Notes under the pieces: model-generated
Seen by the model: only the letters and a program-made list of their open reading frames with translations
What the model was told of the DNA's origin: nothing
The model's database searches: none
Origin: CAYQUO01 sp964420835
GTDB taxonomy: Bacteria > Chloroflexota > Anaerolineae > Anaerolineales > Anaerolineaceae
Reading direction: 5' to 3'
DNA length: 51,761 nucleotides
Assembly (NCBI GenBank): GCA_964420835.1
Contig: CAYQUO010000020.1
Coordinates: forward strand, 1-51,761
Shown: positions 8,769 to 17,955 of the stretch, in pieces
Numbering within the stretch: the first letter of the stretch is position 1
Layout: each line of letters begins with the position of its first letter
Made by a program: the position numbers and the translations under genes

Positions 8769-11240
8769 TCAATTAACCGGTTTCTTAACCCTTTTTCGAT
8801 AAGAAATCGGTTTTCCTTTTGGCCGTAATGCCAAATCCAAAACCTGATCCATATTATTTACCGGTACGACCTTACATCGTTTTAATATACTTTCTGGTAT
8901 TTCAACAAGGTCTTTCACATTTTGCTCAGGGATTAGCACCACTTTAATCCCGACCCTATGCGCAGCCATTATCTTTTCACGTATCCCACCAACTGGCAGG
9001 ATCTTACCTCTTAAAGTAATCTCTCCCGTCATTCCAACATCTTTTCTTACACGGCGGTTAGTAAAAGCAGAAACCAACGCAGATGCCATAGTAATACCTG
9101 CGGATGGGCCATCCTTCGGTATTGCTCCTTCAGGAACGTGAATATGAATATCCAACCTCTCATACATCTCCACATCAAGTTGAAAATCCTTTGATCTGGA
9201 TTTTAAATATGAAAAAGCAGCCTGTGCGGATTCCTGCATGACATCTCCCACTTGTCCGGTAATTTGAATATTTCCTTTGCCGTCCATAACTAATACCTCG
9301 ACAAGCATAATCTCCCCCCCATTGTCCGTCCAGGCAATTGCTGTTGCTACTCCAACTTCGTCTCGCTTTTCTGCTTCGGTCTGGAAGAATTGTACCGGCC
9401 CCAAGTATTTTTCGATAAGCTCATTATTGACCAAGTTCGGATACGGCTTATTTTCCGATTTATACCGCGCCGTTTTCCTGCAAATTTTTCCAATCTCCCG
9501 TTCCAAATTGCGAACCCCTGCCTCGTAGGTATATTCACGAATAATTTTCTTTAATGCCGTAACTTGAAACCGGATGTCTTTATTTGTTAATCCGTTTTCC
9601 TCAAACTGCCTTGGTATAAGGAACTTTTTTGCAATTTCAATTTTTTCTTCATCAATATATCCAGGAAATTCGATAATTTCTATTCTATCCAACAAGGCTG
9701 GAGGAATATTCGACACAGAATTGGCTGTGGTAATGAACATAACCTTGGATAAATCATAGGCCATTTCGAGATAATGGTCTGAAAAGGATAAATTTTGTTC
9801 AGGGTCCAGTACCTCCAATAATGCTGATGCGGGGTCTCCTCGAAAATCTAATCCTAATTTATCAATTTCATCAAGCATGAAGAGAGGGTTTATTGTTCCT
9901 GCACGCTTCATCGTCTGAAGAATTCTCCCCGGCAAGGCACCAATATATGTTCTTCGATGTCCTCTTATCTCCGCCTCATCACGCACGCCACCCAATGATA
10001 AGCGCACAAATTTTCTTCCCAATGCCCGAGCAATTGATCTTCCCAGTGACGTTTTTCCTGTTCCTGGTGGGCCAACAAAGCAAATTATTGGCTGGCGATG
10101 TTTTTTTGGTTTTAAACTTTGAACCGCGATGTATTCTAAGATCCGATTTTTAGCTTTGCCCAACCCATAATGAAATTTATTTAATATTGTTTCTGCGTGA
10201 ACAACATTTAAATTATCCGGCGTCACTTCTTTCCAAGGAAGGTCCAGAATCCATTCGATGTAATTCCTAATAATACCCACCTCTGGGGCCATCGAGGGAA
10301 TTTGAGACAGCCGCTCAACCTCCTTCAAGGCGACTTGTCTGGGCTCCTCAGGTAATTGCATTTCCCGGATTCGTGCTTTTAATTCTTTTACTTCCTGCAT
10401 CCAAATATCCCCCTCGCCGAGTTCAGTCTCGATAGCTTTTAATTGCTCCCTCAGATAATACTCTCGCTGGCTTCGATCCACTTCCCTTTGAACGCGGTTC
10501 TGAATCTCATCTTCAAGTTTTAATACATCGAGTTCCTGGGCAAGCAATTGATTTACTCTTTTTAACCTCTCCTGCGGGTCAGTCATCAATAACAATTGAT
10601 GCCGTTCAGGTAACTGCAAAGATATAGCAGTTGCAACCATATCCGCCAGCCAGCCAGGTTCATTAACGTTAAGGGAATATAAATGAGCTTCATCGGGGAG
10701 GCTTCTATCTAATTGGATACACCGCTGGAACAGGTCTCTGGTAGTTCTCATTAGTGCATCCAGGCTTTTGTGCATGGTTTCTTCAATTTCTGGTATTAAA
10801 CGAACTCTTACTTTGTAGTAAGGAGTGTACTGGGTAAATTGAACTATCTCTACCCGACGACGACCCTGAACAAGTGCGGAATTATTTCCGTCTGGCAAGC
10901 TAAGCAACCGCCCTACTGCCATCTCGACCCCGATTGGAAGAAAATCCGACCATGAAGGATCTTCTTGGTCAGGGTCTTTTTGCACCAACGACACTAAAGT
11001 TCGCATATCATACTGTGCTTCCTGAATAGCCAATAAATTCGATCCTGGGGTTATGAAAATTGGCGATACCATATGTGGAAACACAACAATATCCCGTAAC
11101 ACCAAGACTGGTAATTCAAAACTACCATCACCGTCCTGTTCGGCATTTTGAATCCGATATAATTCCTCCGTTCGTTGATGTAGAAGCGAAGAATAATCTT
11201 CAGGGTTTTCGCTGCGCACGGACCATTCTTCGTTTTTCAT
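8769..11240 (-). CDS. lon: ATP-dependent endopeptidase Lon
   Basis: A cytoplasmic AAA+ protease that degrades damaged and regulatory proteins. The 823-aa protein has the LonA order: N-terminal substrate domain (about 40-240, LPVLVLRDIVVFPHM), coiled-coil linker, AAA+ domain with Walker A GPPGTGKTS near 390 and FMLDEIDKLG, then the protease domain. The catalytic dyad is Ser in PKDGPSAG (about 710) and Lys in GGIREKIMAA (about 755). An acidic tail of about 35 residues precedes the usual start of the N-domain. It overlaps folC by 4 nt (ATGA) and is downstream of it in one operon. Confidence 0.97.
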   Translation of the reverse strand: MKNEEWSVRSENPEDYSSLLHQRTEELYRIQNAEQDGDGSFELPVLVLRDIVVFPHMVSPIFITPGSNLLAIQEAQYDMRTLVSLVQKDPDQEDPSWSDFLPIGVEMAVGRLLSLPDGNNSALVQGRRRVEIVQFTQYTPYYKVRVRLIPEIEETMHKSLDALMRTTRDLFQRCIQLDRSLPDEAHLYSLNVNEPGWLADMVATAISLQLPERHQLLLMTDPQERLKRVNQLLAQELDVLKLEDEIQNRVQREVDRSQREYYLREQLKAIETELGEGDIWMQEVKELKARIREMQLPEEPRQVALKEVERLSQIPSMAPEVGIIRNYIEWILDLPWKEVTPDNLNVVHAETILNKFHYGLGKAKNRILEYIAVQSLKPKKHRQPIICFVGPPGTGKTSLGRSIARALGRKFVRLSLGGVRDEAEIRGHRRTYIGALPGRILQTMKRAGTINPLFMLDEIDKLGLDFRGDPASALLEVLDPEQNLSFSDHYLEMAYDLSKVMFITTANSVSNIPPALLDRIEIIEFPGYIDEEKIEIAKKFLIPRQFEENGLTNKDIRFQVTALKKIIREYTYEAGVRNLEREIGKICRKTARYKSENKPYPNLVNNELIEKYLGPVQFFQTEAEKRDEVGVATAIAWTDNGGEIMLVEVLVMDGKGNIQITGQVGDVMQESAQAAFSYLKSRSKDFQLDVEMYERLDIHIHVPEGAIPKDGPSAGITMASALVSAFTNRRVRKDVGMTGEITLRGKILPVGGIREKIMAAHRVGIKVVLIPEQNVKDLVEIPESILKRCKVVPVNNMDQVLDLALRPKGKPISYRKRVKKPVN
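8775..8812 (+). terminator. Hairpin terminator inside the 3' end of lon
   Basis: A 13-bp stem with one G-U pair (8775-8787 with 8800-8812, 12-nt loop) followed on the plus strand by TTCCTTTT. It is placed to end plus-strand transcription from the coaD/coiled-coil operon, yet lies within the last codons of the convergent lon gene. On the lon strand no clean U-run follows. Confidence 0.5.
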
Positions 11241-12673
11241 GAACTTTGACCTATTAATTTTGTAATTACGTCTTGGACGTCCGCCAGGACCTCAAAAGGC
11301 CTAATTTTATATCCCAGACTGGAGAAATAATTCCTGGCAGTTGAGGCCACAAACACACTTCCAGTGGCGAGAATACCCGATTTTTGATTTATCAGATTTG
11401 CCAAGGCATGATCAATGGCTTTCTCCACAGGGCACATAACAATTGAATCCCGACCAATTTTCAATAATTCCTTTTTAATGCTTAAGGCATTCATCGCTCG
11501 CGGATGAAAGGATTCGGTGATGATAATTTTCTCAAATTTTGGGGATAATTCAGTAAGCATCCCAAAAATGTCCTTATCTTCTGATGCTCCAAAGATTAAT
11601 GTGAGCTGTTGATCTGGCAGATATTCGGAAATTGTTTGCGACAATCGACGAGCCGAATCTGAATTATGAGCTGAATCAATGACAATTGGCGGCTTCTCCT
11701 GAATTATTTCAAACCGCCCAGGCCAAAATACATTCTTAAATCCCTTTTGAATTGATGAGGTTGAAATACCAATGCCATCTTTACTTGCCACATCTATAAC
11801 TGCATATGCTGTACAACCATTCTCGGCCTGGTGCTTTCCAAGCAAAGGTAAATTGACTAATATCTGGTTTTCTCCATCAACCTCCAATCCGCTTGTTTTA
11901 CAATTATTCACCAGATTTCTTTTCTTTTCGTATAATATTAATTGCCCTCTAAGATTAAAGTCAATTATTTTGTATTGATAATCTCTACCTGTAAGATATA
12001 TTTTTGACCCGCGCTGCCTGGCTATATTCTGAATTATCAAACTCGCCTTTTCCGACTGGATTCCCAACACAGTGGGTTTTCCTTTCTTGATAATTCCTGC
12101 TTTTTCTGCAGAAATTTTTTCAATCGTCTCCCCCAATACTGCAGTATGGTCAATGGAAATGGAAGTGATTACCGAAACAACAGGGGAAACAACATTGGTG
12201 GCATCCAATCTGCCACCCAGCCCAGTTTCAATTACAGCAATGTCGACGCCAACGATTGAGAAAAAAAGGAAAGCAATTGCCGTGGTCAGCTCAAAAGTTG
12301 TGATACGTTCAACTCTTTCTGCAAAGGGGCGAATATAGTTAACCAAGTGGACGAAATCGTTCTGTGAAATAATTTTCCCATTTACTTGAATTCGTTCACA
12401 ATAATCTATCAGGTGGGGAGATGAATAGAATCCAACCTTATACCCTTCAGCCTGGTATGCACTCGCAATTAAGGCGGCTGTAGAGCCTTTGCCCTTGGTG
12501 CCTGCGAGATGAATTATTCGATAATCCTTGTGAGGATTGCCAATTAAAGTGAGTAATTGTTCCATTCTGGATAGATTAAATTTTTCTGGAGAGTATCGGA
12601 ATGCCCTTGTCAGACTATAATCAACGTAACTATAAATATAATCCAATGCATTCTGATAGGAAGTGTCATTCAT
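11237..12673 (-). CDS. folC: Folylpolyglutamate synthase / dihydrofolate synthase
   Basis: Adds glutamate to dihydropteroate and to reduced folates. The 478-aa Mur-ligase-like protein has the ATP loop GTKGKGST (58-65), SSPHLIDYCERIQVNG, a central domain with VIETGLGGRLDATN and SIDHTAVLG, and a C-terminal ligase domain (PIVIDSAHNSDSARRL, FGASEDKDI). Length is near the usual 430-450. The ATG at 12673 is chosen; an in-frame TTG two codons upstream is possible. The stop overlaps the lon start. No other folate gene is near. Confidence 0.95.
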   Translation of the reverse strand: MNDTSYQNALDYIYSYVDYSLTRAFRYSPEKFNLSRMEQLLTLIGNPHKDYRIIHLAGTKGKGSTAALIASAYQAEGYKVGFYSSPHLIDYCERIQVNGKIISQNDFVHLVNYIRPFAERVERITTFELTTAIAFLFFSIVGVDIAVIETGLGGRLDATNVVSPVVSVITSISIDHTAVLGETIEKISAEKAGIIKKGKPTVLGIQSEKASLIIQNIARQRGSKIYLTGRDYQYKIIDFNLRGQLILYEKKRNLVNNCKTSGLEVDGENQILVNLPLLGKHQAENGCTAYAVIDVASKDGIGISTSSIQKGFKNVFWPGRFEIIQEKPPIVIDSAHNSDSARRLSQTISEYLPDQQLTLIFGASEDKDIFGMLTELSPKFEKIIITESFHPRAMNALSIKKELLKIGRDSIVMCPVEKAIDHALANLINQKSGILATGSVFVASTARNYFSSLGYKIRPFEVLADVQDVITKLIGQSS

Positions 12674-12703
12674 TGGCAATTTCCATTCTTACATTTTTTA
12701 CTG

Positions 12704-12732
12704 ATTCTAATCTTCGAAAATCCAATCTGCAA
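12704..12732 (-). promoter_or_regulatory. Candidate promoter of folC-lon
   Basis: On the minus strand TTGCAG (12732-12727) and TAGAAT (12709-12704) are 17 bp apart. Transcription would begin near 12697, about 24 nt before the folC ATG. The -10 matches 5 of 6 and the -35 only 3 of 6. Confidence 0.45.
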
Positions 12733-12770
12733 GACGTATTGCCATGAAGTCATCATTTGAGTTTTCCAAA

Positions 12771-13067
12771 ATGAACATTGGAGCATCGGTCGGAATATTA
12801 CATCTTTACATCCAAATTCCAAACTGCAATTCGCTAAAGGAAAAAAGGAGAATGATAAAGCCAGTCCTACATAGACTTCATCGAAATTATAATGTGGCTA
12901 CTGCCGAAGTTGGTTTGTTAGAGCGCCACAAGGAGTCTATCATCTCCTGTGTCGCATTGAGCAATGATCCCAATTTAACCCATCAATGTCTCTCAAAGGT
13001 AAACAATGATTTTCCAAAATTATTTCCGGAATTCATTGTCATTAATAACACAATTGAACTTTGTTAA
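12771..13067 (+). CDS. DUF503 family protein (YlxP-like)
   Basis: A 98-aa protein of the DUF503 family. The signature is an early strand (GILHLYIQIP) followed by SLKEKRRMIKPVLHRL and NVATAEVG. Family members are small dimeric alpha-beta proteins often next to rbfA or truB; in Bacillus YlxP is linked to ribosome assembly. The start at 12771 fits the family N-terminus; an upstream ATG at 12744 would add 9 residues and cannot be excluded. It precedes the SDR gene by 13 nt and may be co-transcribed with it. Confidence 0.8.
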   Translation: MNIGASVGILHLYIQIPNCNSLKEKRRMIKPVLHRLHRNYNVATAEVGLLERHKESIISCVALSNDPNLTHQCLSKVNNDFPKLFPEFIVINNTIELC

Positions 13068-13080
13068 AATCGGAGGTTAA

Positions 13081-13872
13081 ATGGATTTAGACCTGTCCGG
13101 AAAAGTGGTCATGGTAACTGGCGCAAGTCGTGGCTTGGGTTATGCCATAGCCCGGAAATTTGCTCAAGAAGGTGCAAATTTAATAATAAACAGTCGGATT
13201 TCAAGTAATATCACCTCAGCTGCTGGCAAAATTAAGAAGCAATATGGCGTAAAAGTGGTGCCGATACCTGGAGATATTACCAGTGTTAATACATGCAATA
13301 TCCTGACCTCTGCGATGGAAAGTGAATTTAACAGGCTGGATATCCTGGTTGTCAATTCAGGTGGTCCAAAATCTGGCGCCTTTGAAGAATTGACCGACAA
13401 AGATTGGCAAAGTGCCTTTGACTTGTGCTTTTTAGGACAAGCAAGAATAATTCGAGCGGCATTGCCTTTCCTGCGCAAATCCAAATCTGCAAGTGTGCTT
13501 GCCATTACATCTTACTCTGCAAAGCAACCTATAAAAAACCTGGTGCTCTCAAACAGCCTCAGGCTGGCAATGATTGGGTTATTGAAGTCATTGGCACTCG
13601 AATTGGGAGAAATGGGAATACGATTTAATTCTATTCTGCCGGGATGGACAGATACTGAACGAGTAAATGAATTATTGGAATTTCGCTCCCAATTGAATCA
13701 TTCTACATTTGAGCAGGAAAAAGCAGAGCAATCCAAAGAGAGTCCATTTGGTCGAATGGCAACACCAGAAGAAATTGCAAATGTAGTTGTGTTCATATCT
13801 TCTCCCACAGCATCATACGTTACGGGAGCAATGCTTACAGTTGATGGAGGAATGTATAAAGGGACAATTTGA
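13081..13872 (+). CDS. Short-chain dehydrogenase with atypical active site
   Basis: A 263-aa SDR with the Rossmann motif TGASRGLG (13-20), VNSGGP at 91-96 (NAG-loop region) and the C-terminal SYVTGAMLTVDGGMY of FabG-like enzymes. Catalytic Ser144 is in place (ITSYSAKQP). The Tyr expected 13 residues later is Ser157 and the Lys four further on is Arg161, so the YxxxK motif reads SNSLR. The flanking pattern LVLSNSLRLAMIGLLKSLA resembles a recognised SDR subgroup with the same change, so the substitution looks inherited rather than decay. Substrate is unknown. GGAGG lies just before the ATG. Confidence 0.88.
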   Translation: MDLDLSGKVVMVTGASRGLGYAIARKFAQEGANLIINSRISSNITSAAGKIKKQYGVKVVPIPGDITSVNTCNILTSAMESEFNRLDILVVNSGGPKSGAFEELTDKDWQSAFDLCFLGQARIIRAALPFLRKSKSASVLAITSYSAKQPIKNLVLSNSLRLAMIGLLKSLALELGEMGIRFNSILPGWTDTERVNELLEFRSQLNHSTFEQEKAEQSKESPFGRMATPEEIANVVVFISSPTASYVTGAMLTVDGGMYKGTI

Positions 13873-13950
13873 AATAATTCATGCTTATGGGTTTATGTAT
13901 GTGAACCAAACGGGAAATGTCATGATTCAATTAATTACTGGAGCAAGTAA

Positions 13951-15849
13951 GTGGATGCACCCCCGAATTTAACAAAGCAGCTTGAAACAATTTTGTTATC
14001 AGTACAGAAACCAGGCCGTTATATTGGAGGGGAATGGAACAGCATTGTAAAAGATTGGTCAAGTGTTAGGTCGCATCTTTGCCTGGTTTTTCCGGATATC
14101 TATGATATTGGACTTTCCAACCTTGGAATGGGTATTCTTTACGAAGAGATTAACTCCAGGCCAGATGCACTCGTTGAACGTGCATATGCACCCTGGACGG
14201 ATATGGAAGAGAAATTACGAGAAATAGATCTTCCTCTGTTTTCACTTGAATCCAAGCGTCCATTGGCCAGTTTTGATATCCTCGGTTTTACCCTCCCTTA
14301 CGAAACGCTATATACGAATGTGCTTAATCTCTTGCATCTTTCAAAAATACCAATCCATTCAAGCGATCGAACATCAACGGACCCCCTGATCATTGCCGGA
14401 GGTCATGCAACATATAATCCCGAGCCGATGCATGCATTTATAGATGCTTTTGTAATTGGCGAGGGGGAAAATGTCATACATGAAATTATTGACACACAAA
14501 TGTCATGGATGGAAATGAAAGCCTCAAGGGATGAATTATTATCAATGCTTGCTGGAATTCAAGGTGTATACATTCCTTCACTTTATAATGTTTCCTATAA
14601 TTCAGATGGAACAATTAAACGGTTTATTAGTTTATCTCCAAAGGCTAATATTCATATTGTCAAACAAATTATTCCCACCCTTCCCAAACCCCTTGTTCGA
14701 CACATAATTCCAAACATATCAATCGTTCACGACAGGGTAGCCATTGAGATTATGCGCGGTTGTACAAGGGGGTGCCGTTTCTGTCAAGCCGGGATGGTCA
14801 CCCGCCCAGTCCGTGAACGGCCACTTACAGATATCATGGAAGCAGTTGGAAAAGGAGTGAAATCCACCGGCACCAATGAAGTTGCTCTTCTATCCCTTTC
14901 TTCCTCTGATTATTCAAACATAGTTGAGCTGGTAAATCAGATTAGTAATAATTATTGCAATGATCATTTAACGATTTCCCTGCCGTCCCTGAGAATTGAA
15001 AGTGTGTCTGTTCAACTCCTCGATAAAATCCAACATTCCCGCTCCGGGGGTTTTACACTGGCTCCCGAAGCTGCAAGCGAACACTTGCGGAATAAAATCA
15101 ACAAACCCATTTCAAATGAACAACTAATAAAAATTACTTCCGAAATATACAATAGAGGCTGGACAGTAATTAAGCTTTACTTCATGATTGGACTTCCTGA
15201 CGAAACAATGGAGGATGTTGAGGCTATCGTTCGTTTATGTAAAACCGCGATCTCTTCCGGGAAGCAAGTTCATGGCTCTCGGGCCGGATTACATGTGAGT
15301 GTTGGTACGTTTGTGCCCAAACCGCATACGCCATTTCAATGGTTTTCCTGCAATTCCATTAACACTATTCGTATAAAGCAGAATTATTTAAAAAATGCCC
15401 TCAAAGTAAAAGGGATTAAATATTCATGGACCGATCCATATGTTACACAACTTGAAGCACAACTAAGTCGCGGAGACCGTAGATTGTCAACAGTTATATA
15501 TGATGCGTGGAAAATGGGGGCTAAATTCGATGCCTGGCACGAACATTTCAATTATCAATTATGGAATGACGCATACAATAAAAATTCTCTGAGCCCGGGT
15601 TTCTATTCACAACGCACAAGGGAAGAAACAGAAATATTTCCGTGGGATCACATCCAAATCGGAGTTTCGAAAAAATATCTTCGGAAAGAATTCGAAGCCA
15701 ACCTGTTGGGTAAAACAACTGATGATTGCAGAAACTTGTGTCTGAATTGTGGGATTCTTCCTGCTTATAAAGAATTACGAGTCAGGAATTCCAGTGAACT
15801 GTGGAAATGTCCCACCATAAAGAAAGACAATACTGTCTTAGAAGATTGA
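13951..15849 (+). CDS. B12-binding-like radical SAM protein (TIGR03960-like)
   Basis: A 632-aa radical SAM protein. The N-terminal half (about 40-230) resembles a B12-binding-type domain (VFPDIYDIGLSNLGMGILYE, IAGGHATYNPEPM, VIGEGE). The [4Fe-4S]-SAM motif is CTRGCRFC (Cys271, 275, 278). TLAPEAASEHLRNKINKP is typical of this family. The start is GTG with GGAG 7 nt upstream. The following gene overlaps in frame and is its usual partner, a TIGR03936-like protein; the pair is often near rne/rplU. A role in RNA or protein modification is suspected for the family but no reaction is known to me. Confidence 0.85.
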   Translation: MDAPPNLTKQLETILLSVQKPGRYIGGEWNSIVKDWSSVRSHLCLVFPDIYDIGLSNLGMGILYEEINSRPDALVERAYAPWTDMEEKLREIDLPLFSLESKRPLASFDILGFTLPYETLYTNVLNLLHLSKIPIHSSDRTSTDPLIIAGGHATYNPEPMHAFIDAFVIGEGENVIHEIIDTQMSWMEMKASRDELLSMLAGIQGVYIPSLYNVSYNSDGTIKRFISLSPKANIHIVKQIIPTLPKPLVRHIIPNISIVHDRVAIEIMRGCTRGCRFCQAGMVTRPVRERPLTDIMEAVGKGVKSTGTNEVALLSLSSSDYSNIVELVNQISNNYCNDHLTISLPSLRIESVSVQLLDKIQHSRSGGFTLAPEAASEHLRNKINKPISNEQLIKITSEIYNRGWTVIKLYFMIGLPDETMEDVEAIVRLCKTAISSGKQVHGSRAGLHVSVGTFVPKPHTPFQWFSCNSINTIRIKQNYLKNALKVKGIKYSWTDPYVTQLEAQLSRGDRRLSTVIYDAWKMGAKFDAWHEHFNYQLWNDAYNKNSLSPGFYSQRTREETEIFPWDHIQIGVSKKYLRKEFEANLLGKTTDDCRNLCLNCGILPAYKELRVRNSSELWKCPTIKKDNTVLED

Positions 15850-15860
15850 TTAAAACCGAT

Positions 15861-16496
15861 ATGACGAGACTTCGAATATGGTATTCAAAAAATGGTCCAA
15901 TGCGTTACACGGGAAGCCTCGATGTGCAAAAAACCTGGGAACGGATCATTCGGAGATCGGGTCTTAATCTAAGTTATAGTCAAGGCTTTCACCCAAAAGC
16001 TCGTATTAACCAGGCAAGCCCTCTTCCCCTGGGCTACATCGGGGCAAATGAGATCATCGATGTTTGGCTGGTCGGTGAGTGTGATCTACAAATGGCTTTG
16101 GACAACATTCAAAAAGCCTGTCCACCTGGAATTCAGGTTTTAAGGATGGCATTTATCCAGGAAGATAAACCTAACCTGCAAAGTTGCGTTAAGGCTGCTG
16201 AATATGTAATCAAAATGGATAAAAGGTGGACCCCGAATTTGGCCAAGAATGTCACAAGGATCTTAGGCTCAGAATCAATAATGAGAACCCGCGGAAATAA
16301 AACATACGACCTGCGGCCCTTGATTATGAAAATGGAATTAAATCCAGAGGTGGATGCAAATAATTGTTACTTTTTATGTATGACTCTCTCAGCCACTGAG
16401 GGTAAGACCGGAAGACCCGATGAAGTCCTATTAGAGCTGGGTATTGATCCCGGGCAGGTGTTAATTGAAAGGGTGAACATTTTCTTTATAAATTAG
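15861..16496 (+). CDS. TIGR03936/DUF2344 family protein
   Basis: A 211-aa protein that begins MTRLRIWYSKNGPMRYTG and carries SGLNLSYSQGFHPKARINQA and PLPLGYIGANEIIDVWL, signatures of DUF2344. In many bacteria this domain is fused to, or encoded just after, the TIGR03960 radical SAM protein, as here (11 nt apart). The ATG at 15861 matches the family start; the frame is open upstream but overlaps the radical SAM gene. Function is unknown; the strict pairing suggests it helps its neighbour recognise a substrate. Confidence 0.82.
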   Translation: MTRLRIWYSKNGPMRYTGSLDVQKTWERIIRRSGLNLSYSQGFHPKARINQASPLPLGYIGANEIIDVWLVGECDLQMALDNIQKACPPGIQVLRMAFIQEDKPNLQSCVKAAEYVIKMDKRWTPNLAKNVTRILGSESIMRTRGNKTYDLRPLIMKMELNPEVDANNCYFLCMTLSATEGKTGRPDEVLLELGIDPGQVLIERVNIFFIN

Positions 16497-16560
16497 TTAT
16501 TGGTGCAGCTTATTCTGAATAATATTAATTGTCATTTTCTTGTTTTAACTGCACTAATAA
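16497..16560. repeat. Long stem-loop between convergent genes
   Basis: TTATTGGTGCAG (16497-16508) pairs with CTGCACTAATAA (16549-16560) over 12 bp with one G-U pair; the arms are 40 nt apart. It begins right after the DUF2344 gene stop and covers the last codons of hisS. There is no U-run on either side, so it is not a standard intrinsic terminator. Confidence 0.45.
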
Positions 16561-17808
16561 ATAGTTGATCAGTTCATTAACTGAAATAATGGATTGTTTA
16601 CCTAATTTGAGGTCCTTGATGGAAATCTGGTTACTTGCTTCTTCATCTGGGCCTTGAACAAGAACAAACCGGATTCCCATTTTATCTGCATATTTAAATT
16701 GGTGTTGGAGTTTCGCGGCTTCAGGATACATTGTCACATTAATACCGGCATTCCTTAAATTTGATGTGATCTCTACGGTGTTGATCAGGTGATGCTCATC
16801 AAAAGCTGCTACCATTACACTAATTGGGTTGCTTTTTGCTGCGTCTAGAAGGCCATGTTTTTCAAGGACGATTGATAACATGACATCTCCCATGGCAAAA
16901 CCAACAGCTGGAACGGGTTTTCCCCCAACTTCACTCACCAGGTTGTCATATCGACCTCCGCCCAGTACCGCACGTCCATCTCGATCAACCTCTCGGGCTT
17001 CAAATACTGTCCCGGTATAATAATCAAGGCCGCGAATAACCTGTGGGTTGAATTCGACATAATCTGAAAATCCTGTATGGTGAATGGCAAGAAAGAACCG
17101 TTGAAGTTCAGGTGATTGCTTCCATAAATCTTGATCACACATCAGGTTATTTAGGCGATCAAGTTGTTTTTCTTTTAATCCTTGTTCGATGCAATATTTC
17201 TCCCACTCACTTAAAGGCAATTTATCACGTTTGTCTATCAACCTGATCACATTTAGACGAGCATCAATTGGGATACCCAGCTCACCCAAGGCAGTATCCA
17301 TTAATCGCCGGTTATTAATCAAGATCTTCACTTGTGATGGCAATAACCCAATCTTTTTTAAAAACGCTGCTCCAACTGCCACGATTTCTGCATCCGCCTC
17401 GGGTGATGTTCCACCGATCAGGTCAATATTCCATTGGAAAAATTCTCTGGTTCGACCCTTCTGTGGTCTCTCATAGCGCCAAAATGGACCAAAAGACCAC
17501 CAGCGAAGTGGAAAAATCAATTCATTTTGTTTTTGTGCGACCATCCTAGCCAGAGAAGGGGTTAATTCCGGTCGAAGGGTTATCAAATTTCCACCTCGAT
17601 CCGGGAAGACAAATGCCTGCTCTTTCACAAGTTCTTCTCCTGACTTGGCAGCATAAAGATCAAGTTTTTCAAGAAATGGGGCATCCCATTCCTGATAACC
17701 GAATGATTCCGATACTTCCCTGATTACCTTGTGCAACCAAGTTCGTAGCGACATTTCTTTTGGGTAGAAATCTCGAGTACCTTTGACAGGCTCAATAATT
17801 GTTTTCAT
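16525..17808 (-). CDS. hisS: Histidyl-tRNA synthetase
   Basis: A class II aminoacyl-tRNA synthetase, 427 aa. It starts MKTIIEPVKGTRDFYPKEM, the family N-terminus with motif KGTRDF. Motif 2 is FGPFWRYERPQKGRTREFFQWN; the histidine-specific RGLDYYTGTVFEA and motif 3 (GGGRYDNL, PAVGFAMGDVM) follow, then the C-terminal anticodon-binding domain (about 330-427). An in-frame start at 17886 would add 26 residues, but GGAG lies 4 nt before the ATG at 17808 and a promoter lies between the two, so the shorter form is chosen. No aspS follows, unlike in many bacteria. Confidence 0.96.
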   Translation of the reverse strand: MKTIIEPVKGTRDFYPKEMSLRTWLHKVIREVSESFGYQEWDAPFLEKLDLYAAKSGEELVKEQAFVFPDRGGNLITLRPELTPSLARMVAQKQNELIFPLRWWSFGPFWRYERPQKGRTREFFQWNIDLIGGTSPEADAEIVAVGAAFLKKIGLLPSQVKILINNRRLMDTALGELGIPIDARLNVIRLIDKRDKLPLSEWEKYCIEQGLKEKQLDRLNNLMCDQDLWKQSPELQRFFLAIHHTGFSDYVEFNPQVIRGLDYYTGTVFEAREVDRDGRAVLGGGRYDNLVSEVGGKPVPAVGFAMGDVMLSIVLEKHGLLDAAKSNPISVMVAAFDEHHLINTVEITSNLRNAGINVTMYPEAAKLQHQFKYADKMGIRFVLVQGPDEEASNQISIKDLKLGKQSIISVNELINYLLVQLKQENDN

Positions 17809-17837
17809 AGGGCTCCGTATTCTGTTTGATAATTTTG

Positions 17838-17846
17838 ATTTTAACA
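17838..17846 (-). promoter_or_regulatory. Extended -10 promoter of hisS
   Basis: On the minus strand TGTTAAAAT at 17846-17838 fits the extended -10 pattern TGnTAtAAT with one change. The start would be near 17831, giving a 22-nt leader that holds the GGAG ribosome site. No good -35 is visible. No T-box-like structure fits in so short a leader. Confidence 0.5.
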
Positions 17847-17891
17847 TAGGTTGTTTTTTATCCGGGTGATAATCCAGAGCACCCAATGTAA

Positions 17892-17919
17892 TTTAAATAC
17901 GATAAGAATAGAGTAAAAT
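17892..17919 (+). promoter_or_regulatory. Candidate promoter of the hydrogenase regulatory genes
   Basis: TTTAAA (17892-17897) and TAAAAT (17914-17919), 16 bp apart, precede the first DRTGG gene. The -10 matches 5 of 6 and the -35 4 of 6. It is the best candidate in the 147-nt gap to divergent hisS; the sequence is AT-rich, so chance matches are likely. Confidence 0.35.
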
Positions 17920-17955
17920 TAAATGTGGTTTTCATCATACCCAAGGTCGTGAAAA

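Noticed and set aside
9277..10153. Several open frames on the plus strand opposite lon.
   Set aside because: They mirror lon codons, have no ribosome sites and no recognisable domains.
17809..17886. A longer hisS start at 17886.
   Set aside because: The extra 26 residues are unlike the family, a promoter lies inside this stretch, and a good ribosome site precedes the ATG at 17808.
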